NCBI GenBank assembly: GCA_052038485.1
Contig: JBQGCL010000173.1
Coordinates: forward strand, 1-64,000
Reading direction: 5' to 3'
Origin: JACVRW01 sp052038485
GTDB taxonomy: Bacteria > Actinomycetota > Thermoleophilia > Solirubrobacterales > Thermoleophilaceae
DNA: 64,000 nucleotides
A program made the translations under genes and the position numbers. Below, in pieces: positions 55,647 through 63,806 of the stretch (position 1 is the first letter of the stretch; each line of letters starts with the position of its first letter). Under the pieces are notes generated by a model. That model had not been told where the DNA came from. It ran no database searches and saw only the letters and a program-made list of their open reading frames with translations.

Positions 55647-56609
55647 ATGAGCCTCCTGCGCGTGCTCCCCCTCGCCCTTCTGCTCCTGCTGCCGCCCACC
55701 AGCGCCGCGGCCGGGGGCATCCCTCCCACCGAGTCGGGCGCCGGACCGGAGGGAGTCGTCGGCCCCGACGGTGCCGTCCGCTTCGGCGCACTCGCGACAC
55801 CCGGCGGCACCGTGGTCACCAAGACCACCGTCTCGGACGGCCGCGTCGTGCGGGCCACCGTGCTCGAGGGTCGCTGGCGTGTCCCGATCGTCACGTTCGA
55901 CTTCGGCTCCGGCGGGCTCTCGGCAGACGGGTCGACGCTCGTCATCGCCCGCGCTCCGAGCACCTACCCCGCCCGTCGCACCACGCTGGCGGTGCTCGGC
56001 ACCGGTCGGCTCCAACTGCGGCGCACGATCGAGCTGGAGGGCGACTGGCGCTTCGACGCGCTCTCGCCGGACGCATCGACCTTGTTCCTGATCGAGATCA
56101 CCAACGCGAGGACCGGCGGCTACGCCGTGCGCGCCTACGACCTGCGCGCGGGCCGGCTGTTGCGCGAGCCGGTCGTCGACCCCTCGGAGCCGGACGAGCC
56201 GATGCGCGGTTCGCCGATGACGCGTACGACAGGGCCCGGCGGTCGTTGGGTGTACACGTTCTACTCGGGCGGCGAGCACCCGTTCATCCACGCGCTCGAC
56301 ACGCTCAAGCGCACGTCCCTCTGCCTCGACCTGCCGCATCGCGTAGACCGGCACGCCTGGCGCGCCCGCCTGGTGTTGCGGGGCGACCGGATTCAGGTGC
56401 TCTATCGCGGCCGCGTGATGGCGTCGGTCGCCCGCCGGCCGGAGCAGGCGTCCACCGGTGGCGGCCCGCCATGGCTCGCAGCGATCCTCGTCGCGAGCGG
56501 GCTCGTCGCGGCCGTGGGGGCACGCCGGGCGCTACTCGCTCGATGTACTGCTGCGCACTGCGCCGAGGCATCGGGCGTCGACGGCGCCCGCGACCGGGTC
56601 GAGGCCTAG
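55647..56609 (+). CDS. secreted/anchored beta-propeller-like protein
   Basis: The 320-residue product has a signal peptide (LRVLPLALLLLLPPTSAAAG), a beta-rich outer domain with repeat-like LSADGSTLVIAR and LSPDASTLFLIE typical of WD40/TolB-like blades, and a C-terminal membrane helix (WLAAILVASGLVAAVGA) followed by a short tail. No catalytic motif is visible. Its stop overlaps that of the convergent epimerase gene (56606-56609). Confidence 0.65.
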   Translation: MSLLRVLPLALLLLLPPTSAAAGGIPPTESGAGPEGVVGPDGAVRFGALATPGGTVVTKTTVSDGRVVRATVLEGRWRVPIVTFDFGSGGLSADGSTLVIARAPSTYPARRTTLAVLGTGRLQLRRTIELEGDWRFDALSPDASTLFLIEITNARTGGYAVRAYDLRAGRLLREPVVDPSEPDEPMRGSPMTRTTGPGGRWVYTFYSGGEHPFIHALDTLKRTSLCLDLPHRVDRHAWRARLVLRGDRIQVLYRGRVMASVARRPEQASTGGGPPWLAAILVASGLVAAVGARRALLARCTAAHCAEASGVDGARDRVEA

Positions 56610-57658
56610 CCGGTCCGGCCGCCGACGCCGCTGAGCAGCTCCCGCGCTCGGAGCGGGCCGGCGCCGCCCGGCTCGAGCGGGGGCGTCTCGAGCCCGGCGC
56701 CGTCGCGCATGCCGGACACGAGGTCGCGCAGTGCGTCGGTCGCCGAGTGCCTCGCACGCCAGCCCAGCAGCTCGCGAGCGCGCGTGGTGTCCATCAGCGG
56801 CAACTCGACGCCCATGTCGAGCCAGCCCGGCTCGGACGGCTGGAGCCGCAGCCCGTAGCTGAGGGCGGCTCCGGCACGCGCCAGGCGCGCGGGCAGGCGC
56901 ACGCGCCGCGCTTCGAATACGCGCGCGAGCTGATCGGGGTCGAGGACCGGCTCGGCTGCGACGTTGAACGCCCCGGCCACGTCGCTCACGAGTGCCAGCC
57001 GGTATGCCTCGCCGACGTCATACGAGTGCACCGCCTGGAACACCAGCCGCTCGAGCTCCGGGAACACCGGGATCAGCGCGGGCCGCAGCAGCGATCCCGG
57101 CAGCAGCGGCCCGGCGAACAGGCGTCGGATCCCGGAGGCCGCCTCGCGCTTGAAGATCAGCCCGGGCCGCAGACGCACCACGCGGGTGCGCTCGTGCTCG
57201 GCCTCGAAGCGGTCGAGCAGCCGCTCGACCTCAGCCTTGTGGCGTGAGTAGAAGGAGGACGGAATGCCTGTCGTGGGCCAGGTTTCGTCCACCCGCCGGT
57301 CCTTGGGCCCGGGCGCGTACGCGCCCACCGACGACGCGTAGACCAGCGCCTTCACGCCGGCAGCCGCGGCCGCAGCGAACACTCGAGCGCTGCCGTCGAC
57401 GTTGACGGAGTGCACCAGGGCACGATCGCGCGCCGGCTGGATCAGCCAGGCCAGGTGGACCACCGCGTCCGCCCCCTGGAACAGCGGCCGCAGCGGCGAG
57501 CGTGCGACGTCCGCCGCGCGCCACTCGACCTTGGCGAAGCTCGTCTTCGGGACCCGTCGGCACAGCCCCAGGACGGACTCCACCGCCGGCTCGTCTGCGA
57601 GCGAGCGGAGCAGGCTCGTTCCGACGTTGCCGCTGGCGCCGGTTACGACGACGCGCAC
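56606..57658 (-). CDS. NAD-dependent epimerase/dehydratase family protein
   Basis: The 350-residue extended SDR starts VVVTGASGNVGTSLLRSL, has VVHLAWLIQP and VYASSVGAYAPG, and an active-site Tyr/Lys in SSFYSRHKAEVER. The family acts on nucleotide sugars or similar alcohols. GTG 57658 puts the glycine motif at the N-terminus; earlier starts would add only Arg/Pro-rich sequence. Confidence 0.88.
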   Translation of the reverse strand: MRVVVTGASGNVGTSLLRSLADEPAVESVLGLCRRVPKTSFAKVEWRAADVARSPLRPLFQGADAVVHLAWLIQPARDRALVHSVNVDGSARVFAAAAAAGVKALVYASSVGAYAPGPKDRRVDETWPTTGIPSSFYSRHKAEVERLLDRFEAEHERTRVVRLRPGLIFKREAASGIRRLFAGPLLPGSLLRPALIPVFPELERLVFQAVHSYDVGEAYRLALVSDVAGAFNVAAEPVLDPDQLARVFEARRVRLPARLARAGAALSYGLRLQPSEPGWLDMGVELPLMDTTRARELLGWRARHSATDALRDLVSGMRDGAGLETPPLEPGGAGPLRARELLSGVGGRTG

Positions 57659-57827
57659 GGCTGAAGGTCCACGTCCGTGAGGTCCCGGCTGCCGGAGTCT
57701 GGCTTGAGGCGGGCCTGCCACTCGAGCCACCAGCTCACGTGGCGTACGACGGCCATTACTTGACCGAGCATGAGTACTGGCTACCCGGCCAGGATGGCCT
57801 GAACCACCGTGTCACCATCTGGGCGGC
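57659..57827. other. 169-base divergent gap, epimerase / CDF transporter
   Basis: It should hold both promoters. A TTGACC at 57760-57765 resembles a -35 element for the transporter, but no good -10 follows at the right distance. One plus-strand frame is open through the gap, with lower third-position GC than real genes here, and is not called. Confidence 0.3.
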
Positions 57828-58748
57828 TTGTCCCACGCGCACGACCACCATCACCACCACGTACCGACCGGTGACACCCGCCGGCTCGGCGTCGCGCTCG
57901 CGCTGATCCTCGGCTTCATGGCCGTCGAGGTGGTGGCCGGGATCCTGGCCGACTCGCTGGCGCTGCTGTCGGACGCCGCCCACATGCTCACCGACGCCGG
58001 GGCGATCGCCCTGGCGCTGGTCGCGGCCCGGCTCGCGTCCCGCCCCGCCGCCGGCGGCTACACGTTCGGGCTGAAGCGCGCCGAGATCCTGTCTGCCCAG
58101 ATCAACGGGGCCACGCTGGTGGCGCTCGCGGCGGTGATCCTCGCCGAGGGGATCCGCCGGCTGATCGACCCTCCGTCCGTCGACGGCGCCCTGGTGCTGG
58201 TCGTCGCCCTGGCCGGGATCGTCGTGAACCTGCTGGCGACCTGGGTGCTCGCGGGCGCCGACCGGCGCAGCCTGAACGTCGAGGGCGCCTTCCAGCACGT
58301 GCTGACCGACCTGTTCGCCTTCGTCGCGACCGCGATCGCCGGGGTCGTCATCCTCGCCACCGACTTCGGGCGTGCGGACGGCATCGCCGCGCTGCTGGTC
58401 GCGGCGCTGATGCTGCGCTCCGGCTGGGCGCTGCTGCGCGACTCGGGCCGCGTACTGCTCGAGGCGGCGCCGCGTGGCCTCGACCCGGAGGAGATCGGCC
58501 GCACGCTCGCGGCCGAGCACCACGTCGTCGAGGTCCACGACCTGCACGTCTGGGAGGTCACGTCGGGCATGCCGTCGCTGTCCGCCCACGTGACCGTGCG
58601 GGCCGGCTGCGACACCCAGTCGCACCGCCGCCAGCTCGCCGAGCTGCTGCACGAGCGCTTCGGCATCGAGCACACGACGCTCCAGGTCGAGGCCCGCCAC
58701 GAGGGCCCGCTCGAGATAGCGCCGCTCAATCCCGGGAACCGGGCCTAG
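57828..58748 (+). CDS. cation diffusion facilitator (Zn2+/Co2+/Cd2+ efflux)
   Basis: The 306-residue CDF protein has a His-rich metal-binding N-terminus (SHAHDHHHHHVP), six helices with the metal site DSLALLSDAAHMLTDAG and a second HVLTD, and a cytoplasmic domain with HDLHVWEVTSGMPSLSAHV. It exports zinc or similar ions. The start appears to be TTG 57828, giving the usual SHxH beginning; no ATG or GTG is available before the first helix. Confidence 0.9.
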   Translation: MSHAHDHHHHHVPTGDTRRLGVALALILGFMAVEVVAGILADSLALLSDAAHMLTDAGAIALALVAARLASRPAAGGYTFGLKRAEILSAQINGATLVALAAVILAEGIRRLIDPPSVDGALVLVVALAGIVVNLLATWVLAGADRRSLNVEGAFQHVLTDLFAFVATAIAGVVILATDFGRADGIAALLVAALMLRSGWALLRDSGRVLLEAAPRGLDPEEIGRTLAAEHHVVEVHDLHVWEVTSGMPSLSAHVTVRAGCDTQSHRRQLAELLHERFGIEHTTLQVEARHEGPLEIAPLNPGNRA

Positions 58749-58750
58749 CG

Positions 58751-59236
58751 ATGCCGCGCTTCGTGATCCAGCAGCACCACGCCACCAGCATGCACTGGGA
58801 CTTCCGCCTCGAGGTGGCCGGCACGTTCAAGTCCTGGGCGGTGCCGAAGGGCCCGTCGACGAGCCCGCGCGACAAGCGCCTCGCGATGGCCGTCGAGGAC
58901 CACAGCATCGGATGGGGCGACTTCGAGGGGACGATCGGCGAGGGCGAGTACGGCGCGGGACCGGTGATCGTCTGGGACCGCGGCTCCTACGAGAACCTGC
59001 GCGACGAGCCGATGGAGGAGGCGCTGGCCGCCGGCCACGCGTCCTTCTGGCTCGAGGGCGAGAAGCTGCAGGGCGGCTGGAGCCTGCGCCGCGTCGACGG
59101 CCGCCGCTGGCTGCTCGTCAAACGCCGCGACGAGTACGCCGACAGCGGAGACCCGGTCACAGAAAGGCCCGAGTCGGTCGTGTCCGGCCGAGTGATCGAG
59201 GGCAAGGCGCTCCGGGTCGAGCGGGGGAAGCCCTGA
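58751..59236 (+). CDS. stand-alone LigD-type 3'-phosphoesterase
   Basis: The 161-residue protein equals the PE domain of LigD: FVIQQHHATSMHWDFRLEV, WAVPKGPSTSPRDKRLAM, VEDHSIGWGDFEGTI and the conserved His/Asp/Arg set. PE removes 3'-phosphate or ribonucleotides from DNA ends. It starts two bases after the CDF stop and is followed 14 bases later by the ligase gene. Confidence 0.92.
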   Translation: MPRFVIQQHHATSMHWDFRLEVAGTFKSWAVPKGPSTSPRDKRLAMAVEDHSIGWGDFEGTIGEGEYGAGPVIVWDRGSYENLRDEPMEEALAAGHASFWLEGEKLQGGWSLRRVDGRRWLLVKRRDEYADSGDPVTERPESVVSGRVIEGKALRVERGKP

Positions 59237-59250
59237 ACGGATACGACGCG

Positions 59251-60150
59251 ATGAAGGCCGTCCTCTGGGACGAGGCCTTCTCCGACCCAGGCTGGATCTT
59301 CGAGCGCAAGCTGGACGGCGTGCGCTGCCTCGCGCACCGCGACAAGCGCGGCGTGTCGCTCGTTTCGCGCACGGATCGGAGCATGAACGCCGACTACCCT
59401 GAGATCGTGGCCGCGCTCGAGGCCGAGGCCTGCGAGGACTTCGTCGTGGACGGCGAGGTGGTCGCGTTCGGCAGCCCCGGCGTCACGAGCTTCTCGCGGC
59501 TCCAGCGCCGCCACCGCGAGCGGGTGGCGATCTTCTACTACGTCTTCGACCTGCTGCGGCTGGACGGCGAGGACACGCGCGACAGGCCGCTGCGCCAGCG
59601 CAAGGCGGAGCTGCGCCGCGCGCTCGCGTTCAAGGGGCCGATCCGCTTCTCTGCGCACCGCAACGGCCACGGCGAGGAGCTGTTTCGCGAGGCCTGCCGC
59701 AAGGGCCTCGAGGGGAGCATGGCCAAGCGCGCCGACAGCCCCTACCGCGCGACCCGCTCGAGCGACTGGCGCAAGCTCAAGTGCCACGCCGAGCAGGAGC
59801 TCGTGATCGGCGGCTACACCGCCCCGCAGGGGTCGCGCACCGACTTCGGCGCGCTGCTCGTCGGCTACTTCGAGGACGGCAGGCTGAGCTATGCCGGCAA
59901 GGTCGGGACCGGGTTCGACCAGGACACGCTGCGCGAGCTCGGCGAGCGCCTGCGCGGCCTCGAGCGCGACGACCCGCCGTTCTACGACGTGCACCCCATC
60001 CCGCGCGGGACGCACTGGGTCGAGCCCGAGCTGGTCGGCCAGATCGCGTTCACCGAGTGGACCCGCGACGGCCGGCTGCGCCACCCGCGCTTCCTCGGCC
60101 TGCGCACCGACAAGCCGGCGCGCGAGGTCGTGCGGGAGCGCGCGGCGTGA
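59251..60150 (+). CDS. ATP-dependent DNA ligase, LigD ligase-domain type
   Basis: The 299-residue ligase has the nucleotidyl-lysine motif FERKLDGVR, VVDGEVVAF, YYVFDLLRLDGED, LEGSMAKRADSPY and WRKLKCHAEQE, then an OB domain (residues about 190-290). This is the ligase module of LigD without fused domains. ATG 59251 is preceded by no strong ribosome site. It overlaps the polymerase gene by four bases (GTGA). Confidence 0.93.
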   Translation: MKAVLWDEAFSDPGWIFERKLDGVRCLAHRDKRGVSLVSRTDRSMNADYPEIVAALEAEACEDFVVDGEVVAFGSPGVTSFSRLQRRHRERVAIFYYVFDLLRLDGEDTRDRPLRQRKAELRRALAFKGPIRFSAHRNGHGEELFREACRKGLEGSMAKRADSPYRATRSSDWRKLKCHAEQELVIGGYTAPQGSRTDFGALLVGYFEDGRLSYAGKVGTGFDQDTLRELGERLRGLERDDPPFYDVHPIPRGTHWVEPELVGQIAFTEWTRDGRLRHPRFLGLRTDKPAREVVRERAA

Positions 60151-61034
60151 CGGTCTCGATCACGCACCCGGACAAGCTGCTCTTCCCCGACGACGGGCTC
60201 AGCAAGGCCGACATCGCGGCCTACTACGAGAACGTCGCGGAGTGGATGCTCCAGCACGTGCGCGACCGGCCGCTCAGCCTGATGATCTTCCCCGACGGGA
60301 TCGAAGGCCAGGGCTTCTTCCAGAAGAACACTCCGGGCCACTACCCCGACTGGATCAAGCGGGTGGAGGCCGAGAAGAAGGGCGGCACCGTCAACCACTC
60401 GGTGATCTCGACCGCCGACACGCTCGTCTACCTCGTCGGCCAGAACATGATCACGCCGCACGTCTGGCTGTCGCGCGCCGACCGGCTGCGTCAACCCGAC
60501 CGCATCGTGTTCGACCTCGACCCCGCCCCGGGCGCCGACTTCGCCGCCGTCCGCCGCGCCGCCCGTCAGACCGGCGACCTGCTGCGCGAGCTCGGGCTCG
60601 AGCCGTTCGCGCAGGTGACCGGCTCGAAGGGCATCCACGTCTGGTCGCCGCTGCGGCGGCGCGCCACCTTCGAGGAGGTCAAGCCGTTCGCCCGCACCGC
60701 CGCCGAGGTGCTCGCCGCGCGCTACCCGGACGACCTGACGACCGAGTTCCGCAAGGCCGAGCGCGGCGGCCGCATCCTGATCGACGTGATGCGCAACGCC
60801 TACGCGCAAACCGCCGTGCCGCCCTACGCGATCCGGCCGCGGCCGGGGGCGCCGGTGGCCACCCCGATCGCCTGGGAGGAGCTGTCCGACTCGAAGCTGC
60901 GGGCCGACCGCTGGACCGTCACGAACGTCCTCAGGCGCCTGCGCGCCAAGGGCGACCCCTGGGCCGACATCGCCTCGTTCGCGCGCGGGCTGTCGCGCGC
61001 TCGCAAGCGCCTCGAGAGGCTCTCCGCCGAGTAG
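60147..61034 (+). CDS. LigD-type primase-polymerase
   Basis: The 295-residue protein is the POL module of LigD: THPDKLLFPDDGLSKADIA, GFFQKNTPGHYPDW, the catalytic acidic pair in IVFDLDPAPGADF, TGSKGIHVWSPLRR and the last acidic site in ILIDVMRNAYAQTAV. It extends or fills DNA ends, preferring ribonucleotides. With the two genes before it, it rebuilds LigD in the PE-LIG-POL order of Pseudomonas, as three chains. No Ku gene is in the window. Confidence 0.94.
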   Translation: MTVSITHPDKLLFPDDGLSKADIAAYYENVAEWMLQHVRDRPLSLMIFPDGIEGQGFFQKNTPGHYPDWIKRVEAEKKGGTVNHSVISTADTLVYLVGQNMITPHVWLSRADRLRQPDRIVFDLDPAPGADFAAVRRAARQTGDLLRELGLEPFAQVTGSKGIHVWSPLRRRATFEEVKPFARTAAEVLAARYPDDLTTEFRKAERGGRILIDVMRNAYAQTAVPPYAIRPRPGAPVATPIAWEELSDSKLRADRWTVTNVLRRLRAKGDPWADIASFARGLSRARKRLERLSAE

Positions 61035-61039
61035 CGGCC

Positions 61040-61060
61040 GGGCCGTTTCATGGTCGGCCC
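61040..61060 (+). terminator. weak hairpin after the LigD-type polymerase
   Basis: GGGCCG and CGGCCC flank a 9-base loop, six bases past the stop. No T-run. The sigma gene start is 19 bases further. Confidence 0.35.
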
Positions 61061-61078
61061 ATGGGGTAGACCTTTTGC

Positions 61079-62140
61079 ATGGCCGAGATGTCGGAGGGAC
61101 TGGCCGAGCGCCGAATCGACGCCCTGTTCGAGCGGGGCGAGGAGGCCGGCTGCGTGACCATGTCCGAGCTCGCCGAGCTCGCCCAGGAGCTGGAGCTTCC
61201 CGACGACGAGCTGACCGCGCTGCACGAGCGGCTCGAGTCGCGCGGCATCGACGTGTCGGACGACTGCGCCAACGGCGCCCCGCCGGGCTTCCACTACAAC
61301 AACGAGGAGCTCGTCGCGATGACCAGCGACACGCTCCAGCTGTTCCTGCGCGACGTCCGCCGCCACCCGCTGCTCACCGCCGACGAGGAGGTCGAGCTGG
61401 CCAAGCGGATCGAGCGCGGCGACCTCGAGGCGAAGGAGCGGATGGTCAACTCGAACCTGCGGCTGGTCGTCTCGCTCGCCAAGAAGTACCAGGGCCACGA
61501 GCTGGCACTGCTCGACCTGATCCAGGAGGGCATCCTCGGCTTGATCCGCGCGGCCGAGAAGTTCGACTGGCGCAAGGGCTACAAGTTCTCCACCTACGCG
61601 ACCTTCTGGATCCGCCAGGCGATCCAGCGCGGGCTCGCCAACCAGGGGCGAACGATCCGGATCCCGGTCCACATCGGCCAGCGCGAGCGCAAGATCGCGC
61701 GCGCCGAGCGCGAGCTGGCCGCCAAGCACGGCCGGCCGCCGACCGACGAGGAGGTCGCCGCCGCGGCCGAGATCACGCTCGACGAGCTGCACGAGACGCG
61801 CGAGGTGATGCGCACGATCACGAGCCTGGAGCGCCCGATCGGCGCCGAGGGCGACACGGAGCTCGGCGACCTGCTCGCCAGCGACGAGATCGAGCCGCAC
61901 GAGGAGGTCGAGATCGGCCTGCGCGACCAGACCGTGCGGGCCGCGCTCGATCAGCTGCCCGAGCAGGAGCGCGAGGTGATCGGCCTGCGCTTCGGGCTGG
62001 GCGGAGCCGAGCCGACACCGCTGCGGGAGGCCGGGCGGCAACTCGGCCTGTCGCCGGAGCGCGTCCGCCGCATCGAGCACAAGGCGCTCGAGCGGCTCGC
62101 CGAGTTCCGCGAGGTCGCGGCGCTCTCCGAAGTAGCCTGA
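61079..62140 (+). CDS. primary-type sigma-70 factor (group 1/2)
   Basis: The 353-residue protein has a region 1.1-like N-terminus (about 13-60), region 1.2 (TLQLFLRDVRRHPLLTADEE), region 2 (NLRLVVSLAKKY; DLIQEGILGLIRAAEKFDW; FSTYATFWIRQAIQR), region 3 (VHIGQRERKIARAER) and region 4 (LPEQEREVIGLRFGL; LREAGRQLGLSPERVRRIEH). Region 4.2 has SPERVRRIE where housekeeping factors have TRERIRQIE, so it may be an alternative primary-like factor. TAGACC lies six bases before ATG 61079, suggesting a leaderless mRNA. Confidence 0.93.
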   Translation: MAEMSEGLAERRIDALFERGEEAGCVTMSELAELAQELELPDDELTALHERLESRGIDVSDDCANGAPPGFHYNNEELVAMTSDTLQLFLRDVRRHPLLTADEEVELAKRIERGDLEAKERMVNSNLRLVVSLAKKYQGHELALLDLIQEGILGLIRAAEKFDWRKGYKFSTYATFWIRQAIQRGLANQGRTIRIPVHIGQRERKIARAERELAAKHGRPPTDEEVAAAAEITLDELHETREVMRTITSLERPIGAEGDTELGDLLASDEIEPHEEVEIGLRDQTVRAALDQLPEQEREVIGLRFGLGGAEPTPLREAGRQLGLSPERVRRIEHKALERLAEFREVAALSEVA

Positions 62141-62172
62141 GTAACCCCGCAGCCTGGCGGGTAGCCGACCCT

Positions 62173-63117
62173 ATGGACGCCTCCGCGACAGGCCCTACGC
62201 AGCTCAAGACTCGCTCATGGCTCGGCGTGCTCAGGCGCACCGGCACCGAGTTCCGCGACGACAACCTGACCGACTGGGCGGCGGCGCTCACCTACTACGC
62301 GGTGCTGTCGATCTTCCCGGGTCTGATCGTCCTGGTCTCGGTGCTCGGGCTGATCGGCGAGTCGGCCACCCAGCCGCTGATCGACAACCTCGGCAGCGTG
62401 GCGCCGGGGCCGGCCAAGGACATCTTCACGAGCGCGATCGAGAACATCGAGGGCAGTCAGGGCGCCGCCGGAGTCTTCTTCGTGATCGGGCTGGCGGCGG
62501 CGATCTGGTCCGCGTCCGGGTACATCGGGGCGTTCATGCGCGCCTCCAACGCGATCTACGACATCGAGGAGGGCCGGCCGATCTGGAAGACGCTCCCGCT
62601 GCGCGTCGGGCTGACCGTGCTGTTGATGTTGCTGACGGCGATCACCGCGTTCGCCGTGACGCTCAGCGGCGGGCTGGCACAGGAGGTCGGCAACGTGATC
62701 GGCGTCGGCGACACGGCGGTCGACGTCTGGAACATCGCCAAGTGGCCGGTGCTGCTGCTGTTCGTGAGCTTCCTGTTCGCGGTGCTCTACTGGGCGGCGC
62801 CGAACGTCAAGCAGCCCGGCTTCCGCTGGATCACCCCGGGTGGCCTGCTCGCGGTCGCCGGCTGGGTGATCGCGTCGCTGGCGTTCGCGTTCTACGTCTC
62901 GAACTTCGGCTCGTACAACAAGACCTACGGTGCGCTGGCCGGACCGATCGTGTTCCTGGTCTGGCTCTGGATCTCGAACATCATGATCCTGCTCGGGGCC
63001 GAGTTCAACGCGGAGCTCGAGCGCGGGCGAGCGATCGAGGGCGGCATGCGCCCGGAGGACAAGGAGCCGTTCGTCGAGCCGCGCGACACGCGCAAGCTCG
63101 AGACCAATCAGGGCTGA
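62173..63117 (+). CDS. YihY/virulence factor BrkB family membrane protein
   Basis: The 314-residue protein shows the family pattern: DNLTDWAAALTYYAVLSIFP, SASGYIGAFMRASNAIYDIE, YWAAPNVKQPGFRWITPGG and SYNKTYGALAGPIVFLVWLW with six membrane helices. The function of the family is unclear; the older RNase BN assignment is wrong. The last 10 bases overlap the convergent DUF2294 gene. Confidence 0.93.
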   Translation: MDASATGPTQLKTRSWLGVLRRTGTEFRDDNLTDWAAALTYYAVLSIFPGLIVLVSVLGLIGESATQPLIDNLGSVAPGPAKDIFTSAIENIEGSQGAAGVFFVIGLAAAIWSASGYIGAFMRASNAIYDIEEGRPIWKTLPLRVGLTVLLMLLTAITAFAVTLSGGLAQEVGNVIGVGDTAVDVWNIAKWPVLLLFVSFLFAVLYWAAPNVKQPGFRWITPGGLLAVAGWVIASLAFAFYVSNFGSYNKTYGALAGPIVFLVWLWISNIMILLGAEFNAELERGRAIEGGMRPEDKEPFVEPRDTRKLETNQG

Positions 63118-63482
63118 GGCGGGTCCTCGAGCACGAACAGCTCGAAGCCGATGTCGGCGTCGACGAGCAGCTGGCTGTGGTAGGCGGTCACGGGGCGTCC
63201 TAGTGCACCCTCGACGACCGCCGTGAAGGACTCCGCCATCGCCTCCTGGAACCTGAGCCGGACGCTTCGGACCTGGTCGGCGTGGCCGGCCTCGACGAGC
63301 GTGTGCTCGACGGTCGTCATCGTGTCCCTCAGGACGGTGACCAGGTAGTGGTCGTCGAGCAGGTAGCTCTTCGCCCGCGTGGGCCCGCGCCCGTAGAACT
63401 CGGAGAACAGCCCGACGATGCCGTTGGTGATCTCGGCGAGCTGCTCGCCGTGCGGCGACTCGACATGGGCGGTCTGGTCCAC
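63108..63482 (-). CDS. DUF2294 family protein
   Basis: The 124-residue protein fits the DUF2294 pattern: ITNGIVGLFSEFYGRGPTRAK, YLLDDHYLVTVLRDTMTTVE and GRPVTAYHSQLLVDADIGFE near the end. Function unknown. GTG 63482 is preferred over GTG 63518 because a TAGACT element ends seven bases before it and homologues start near this point. Confidence 0.75.
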   Translation of the reverse strand: MDQTAHVESPHGEQLAEITNGIVGLFSEFYGRGPTRAKSYLLDDHYLVTVLRDTMTTVEHTLVEAGHADQVRSVRLRFQEAMAESFTAVVEGALGRPVTAYHSQLLVDADIGFELFVLEDPPQP

Positions 63483-63489
63483 CGCCGGG

Positions 63490-63495
63490 AGTCTA
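63490..63495 (-). promoter_or_regulatory. -10 element TAGACT before the DUF2294 gene
   Basis: TAnnnT hexamer ending seven bases before GTG 63482, inside the end of the zinc-ribbon gene. Confidence 0.45.
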
Positions 63496-63696
63496 GGGGG
63501 CAGATGCGCTTCGTTCACGCCCGTCCCCGGGCGGCGACTTCCCCATCTTCTCCTGGAGTCGCGGTGGCAGCTTCGAGCGGAACAGGCGGCTCACCTTGCC
63601 GAGCTTGGCCCGGCAGCGCGGACACTCCTCCGACGTCGCCGAAGCCGTCGGGCTATAGATCGTGAGCCGGCACGTGGGGCAGTTGAGATAGGCCAT
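63493..63696 (-). CDS. small zinc-ribbon protein
   Basis: The 67-residue protein has two Cys pairs, CPTC at residues 6-9 and CPRC at 25-28, spaced as in a zinc ribbon, then a basic region (LGKVSRLFRSKLPPRLQEKM). It could bind nucleic acid or a protein partner; the role is unknown. Confidence 0.7.
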   Translation of the reverse strand: MAYLNCPTCRLTIYSPTASATSEECPRCRAKLGKVSRLFRSKLPPRLQEKMGKSPPGDGRERSASAP

Positions 63697-63793
63697 CCGT
63701 GGTGGTCGCGGACGGTAGCCCGAATGGGTATCACCGTCAACGAAAATAGGTATGACGTTGGAGGGCCGCCGAGCGGCCGGCGGCGCCCCGTCG

Positions 63794-63799
63794 TACGCT
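63794..63799 (+). promoter_or_regulatory. -10 element TACGCT before the last gene
   Basis: TAnnnT hexamer ending seven bases before ATG 63807. Confidence 0.45.
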
Positions 63800-63806
63800 C
63801 TTCGGG

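Noticed and set aside
57659..57827. Open plus-strand frame through the epimerase/CDF gap
   Set aside because: Lower third-position GC than real genes here, no start with a ribosome site and it runs into the CDF gene in another frame.
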